From Candidatus Atribacteria bacterium (lineage in GTDB: Bacteria > Atribacterota > Atribacteria > Atribacterales > Atribacteraceae): a DNA stretch of 13,913 bases. The translations under genes were made by a program, and so were the position numbers. The notes below the pieces were generated by a model, which had not been told where the DNA came from, did no database searches, and saw nothing but the letters and a program-made list of their open reading frames with translations. Below, piece after piece: positions 12,476 to 13,913 of this stretch. The stretch covers positions 1 to 13,913 of the forward strand of contig JAPLGF010000156.1 of the NCBI GenBank assembly GCA_026390275.1, read 5' to 3'. Each line of letters opens with the position of its first letter. The stretch's first letter is position 1.

Positions 12476-13783
12476 TTATACTATCCCAAAAGAAGAAGAT
12501 TCTCCTGCGTTCAGGCGGTCAACGTCCGGGACTTTTCCGTTGGAAAGGCGATAGAGCATTTCTCCCGCTCGAGGAACGACTAAGATACCCTCGTTTTCTC
12601 TTCCCATATAGGAACGGGGATCAAGTGTCCGGTAATCAAGATAACCCAGATTGATTTTTCGGCATATATCCTCAGGAATTCCGGTGGCCAGGACGACTTC
12701 GATGCGAGGAACCTCTTTTCCTTCCCGGTATAGTCCGATACCTTTAACCTGTGTTGAATGGGCGAGGACCCCGGAGGGATACTGTTTATATTGATCCCAG
12801 TGGGTAAGAAGAAAATCCCGGGTGTGATAGCCGATTTTCATGAGGTAACGTCCATGGGTGATCGAAATATCATGGAGATGGGGAGCATATATGATGAGTT
12901 TTCCTCCATCTTCCACCACCGGTTCTAATTTGTACATGCACTTTCCGCCTACCCAGAGTTCGGTGTACATAGAGGGAGCTATGGAGAGAACGGTGTGCGC
13001 TGGTTTTTCCCGGTAGATGATATTCACCCTGGCCGATAAATCTGCCGCTTTAGACCAGGCTTCTTGGGGGTCACCGACGAACAGTCCACAGGGTTTTTCC
13101 CCTTTCATGACAAAACAGAAGGCGGTGATGGGGAGAGGGACAAAATGGGCGGCATGGTTAAGGACTTCCCGAACCGGGGTGTTTTTATGCCCGATGATCT
13201 TGGGATTGGTGATCAAGGCGGAAAGCCAGTGAAAAGCATGAATGATCTCTGGTCCCGATACTCCCGGAAAGAGATATTTAAACCCTCCGGAAAACCCGAC
13301 CACTTCATGCGGAAAAACCGGTCCCAGGAGAAAGAGTTCGTCATATTCAAAGATTTTTTTGTTCAGCAGTACCGGGACGTCCTGGGAGAGAAGACCCTGG
13401 GAAAGGGTCTTCATCTCTGATGCCGAAAGTACTCCCACCAAACGAAGTGTTGCCGGATCATCCCAGGAGTGATTGAAAATAGCATTCCCATCCTGTAACG
13501 CTTCTTCTGGAGTGATTCCCACTTCCTGTTGGATCTGTTCAGGAGTCATGGAGTGATGGGTTCCCAGGGCAATCATAAAATCGAGCCTGGTCACTCTCCC
13601 CTTCAGGGCCTTGCGAAAAGAGGAAAAAAGGAGTTTCATGGGAGCAGTCCTGGTGTTGTCGGGGATGATCACCAGTATTCTCTTCCGGTCAACCGGGCAG
13701 GCATTGATTGCTTGCAGAATGGAATCGGCGAATTGCGAATCGGTCCAGACATCTTCTTTCGTTCCCATTTCCAAAATCATCAT
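12476..13783 (-). CDS. LarA-family nickel-dependent racemase/epimerase
   Basis: This 435-residue protein is close to the usual LarA length. Motifs are VIIPDNTRTAP (R45), IALGTHHSMTPEQI (H76), FNHSWDDP (H105), PHEVVGFSGGFKYLFPGVSG and IIHAFHW. The spacing H159-K169-H185 (10 and 16 residues) equals that of H174-K184-H200 in Lactiplantibacillus LarA, where Lys carries the nickel-pincer cofactor and the second His binds nickel. The metal and cofactor residues therefore appear intact. Family members racemise lactate or epimerise other 2-hydroxy acids, including gluconate. The coupling to gnd suggests a sugar-acid substrate, but that is inference. GGGAGGAA precedes the two adjacent ATGs (13783, 13780). 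No larB, larC or larE cofactor gene is in the window. Confidence 0.88.
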   Translation of the reverse strand: MMILEMGTKEDVWTDSQFADSILQAINACPVDRKRILVIIPDNTRTAPMKLLFSSFRKALKGRVTRLDFMIALGTHHSMTPEQIQQEVGITPEEALQDGNAIFNHSWDDPATLRLVGVLSASEMKTLSQGLLSQDVPVLLNKKIFEYDELFLLGPVFPHEVVGFSGGFKYLFPGVSGPEIIHAFHWLSALITNPKIIGHKNTPVREVLNHAAHFVPLPITAFCFVMKGEKPCGLFVGDPQEAWSKAADLSARVNIIYREKPAHTVLSIAPSMYTELWVGGKCMYKLEPVVEDGGKLIIYAPHLHDISITHGRYLMKIGYHTRDFLLTHWDQYKQYPSGVLAHSTQVKGIGLYREGKEVPRIEVVLATGIPEDICRKINLGYLDYRTLDPRSYMGRENEGILVVPRAGEMLYRLSNGKVPDVDRLNAGESSSFGIV

Positions 13784-13913
13784 GATTCCTCCCTTTCCCA
13801 GGATGTGTGGAAAATGCCCTCCCGGTCGATACGACGGTAAGTATGTGCTCCGAAGTAGTCTCGTTGTGCTTGAATGAGGTTGGCCGGGAGCAATTGAGAG
13901 GTGAAGCTTTCAA
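13780..13913 (-). CDS. gnd: 6-phosphogluconate dehydrogenase, C-terminal end (partial)
   Basis: The last 43 codons lie here, and the gene continues beyond the right edge. The translation NLIQAQRDYFGAHTYRRIDR then EGIFHTSW is the highly conserved substrate-binding tail of 6PGDH (family pattern N.iqaQRDyFGaHtyer.d..g.fHt.W). The enzyme oxidatively decarboxylates 6-phosphogluconate to ribulose 5-phosphate with NADP+ or NAD+. Its TGA overlaps the ATG of the larA-like gene in an ATGA arrangement, so the two are probably co-transcribed and translationally coupled. The true tail after HTSW is only seven residues, WEREES-like, which is normal. Confidence 0.92.
   Translation of the reverse strand, partial: ESFTSQLLPANLIQAQRDYFGAHTYRRIDREGIFHTSWEREES

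Overview
This window looks like the origin-proximal part of a bacterial chromosome. It carries the conserved string rpmH-rnpA-yidD-yidC-jag-mnmE, then rsmG, then parA-parB. It also has two perfect parS palindromes and, upstream of rsmG, two pairs of DnaA-box-like 9-mers around an AT-rich stretch, so I read 7530-7721 as a candidate oriC. G+C content looks moderate. The short YidC without a periplasmic domain, a TrmI-type tRNA m1A methyltransferase, a LarA-type nickel racemase homologue and sugar-acid genes suggest an anaerobic, fermentative, perhaps deep-branching or thermophilic bacterium. I cannot name the lineage from the sequence alone.

Layout from left to right. (1) Position 1-1686 holds the 3' end of nagA, converging on an FGGY carbohydrate kinase that is probably a D-ribulokinase; a hairpin and a dispersed repeat lie in the kinase leader. 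(2) Position 1898-5426 holds a near-consensus sigma70 promoter and a tightly packed operon, rpmH, rnpA, yidD, yidC, jag and mnmE. The mnmE gene is broken: its central helical segment is missing and the reading frame shifts. mnmG, its usual neighbour and partner, is absent. (3) Position 5427-6808 holds a parS site, a decayed IS4-type transposase with its own internal deletion, and a dense patch of dispersed repeats. (4) Position 6809-8876 holds rsmG on the minus strand, the putative origin, a second parS embedded in a promoter, and a trmI-like methyltransferase on the plus strand. (5) Position 8877-9495 has no gene, only inverted repeats and repeat fragments. (6) Position 9496-12218 holds parA (apparently leaderless), parB and a membrane-anchored M23 peptidase. 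(7) Position 12211-12475 is another repeat patch. (8) Position 12476-13913, on the minus strand, holds a larA-family gene coupled by a 4-base overlap to the 3' end of gnd (6-phosphogluconate dehydrogenase).

How the genes work together. The rpmH-jag block covers ribosome assembly, RNase P, membrane-protein insertion and an RNA-binding partner. ParA and ParB with the parS sites would segregate the origin. The outer genes point to aminosugar, pentose and sugar-acid use: the kinase and Gnd would both produce ribulose 5-phosphate, and the LarA homologue may interconvert a hydroxy acid such as gluconate.

The most unusual content is not a new gene system but the genome structure around the origin. 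There is a family of interspersed repeats whose head motif forms the last codons or stop codon of two genes. A perfect 41-base inverted pair flanks the origin and parAB. Two separate internal deletions (mnmE and the transposase) lie within 1.5 kb, and rsmG is inverted relative to its usual neighbours.
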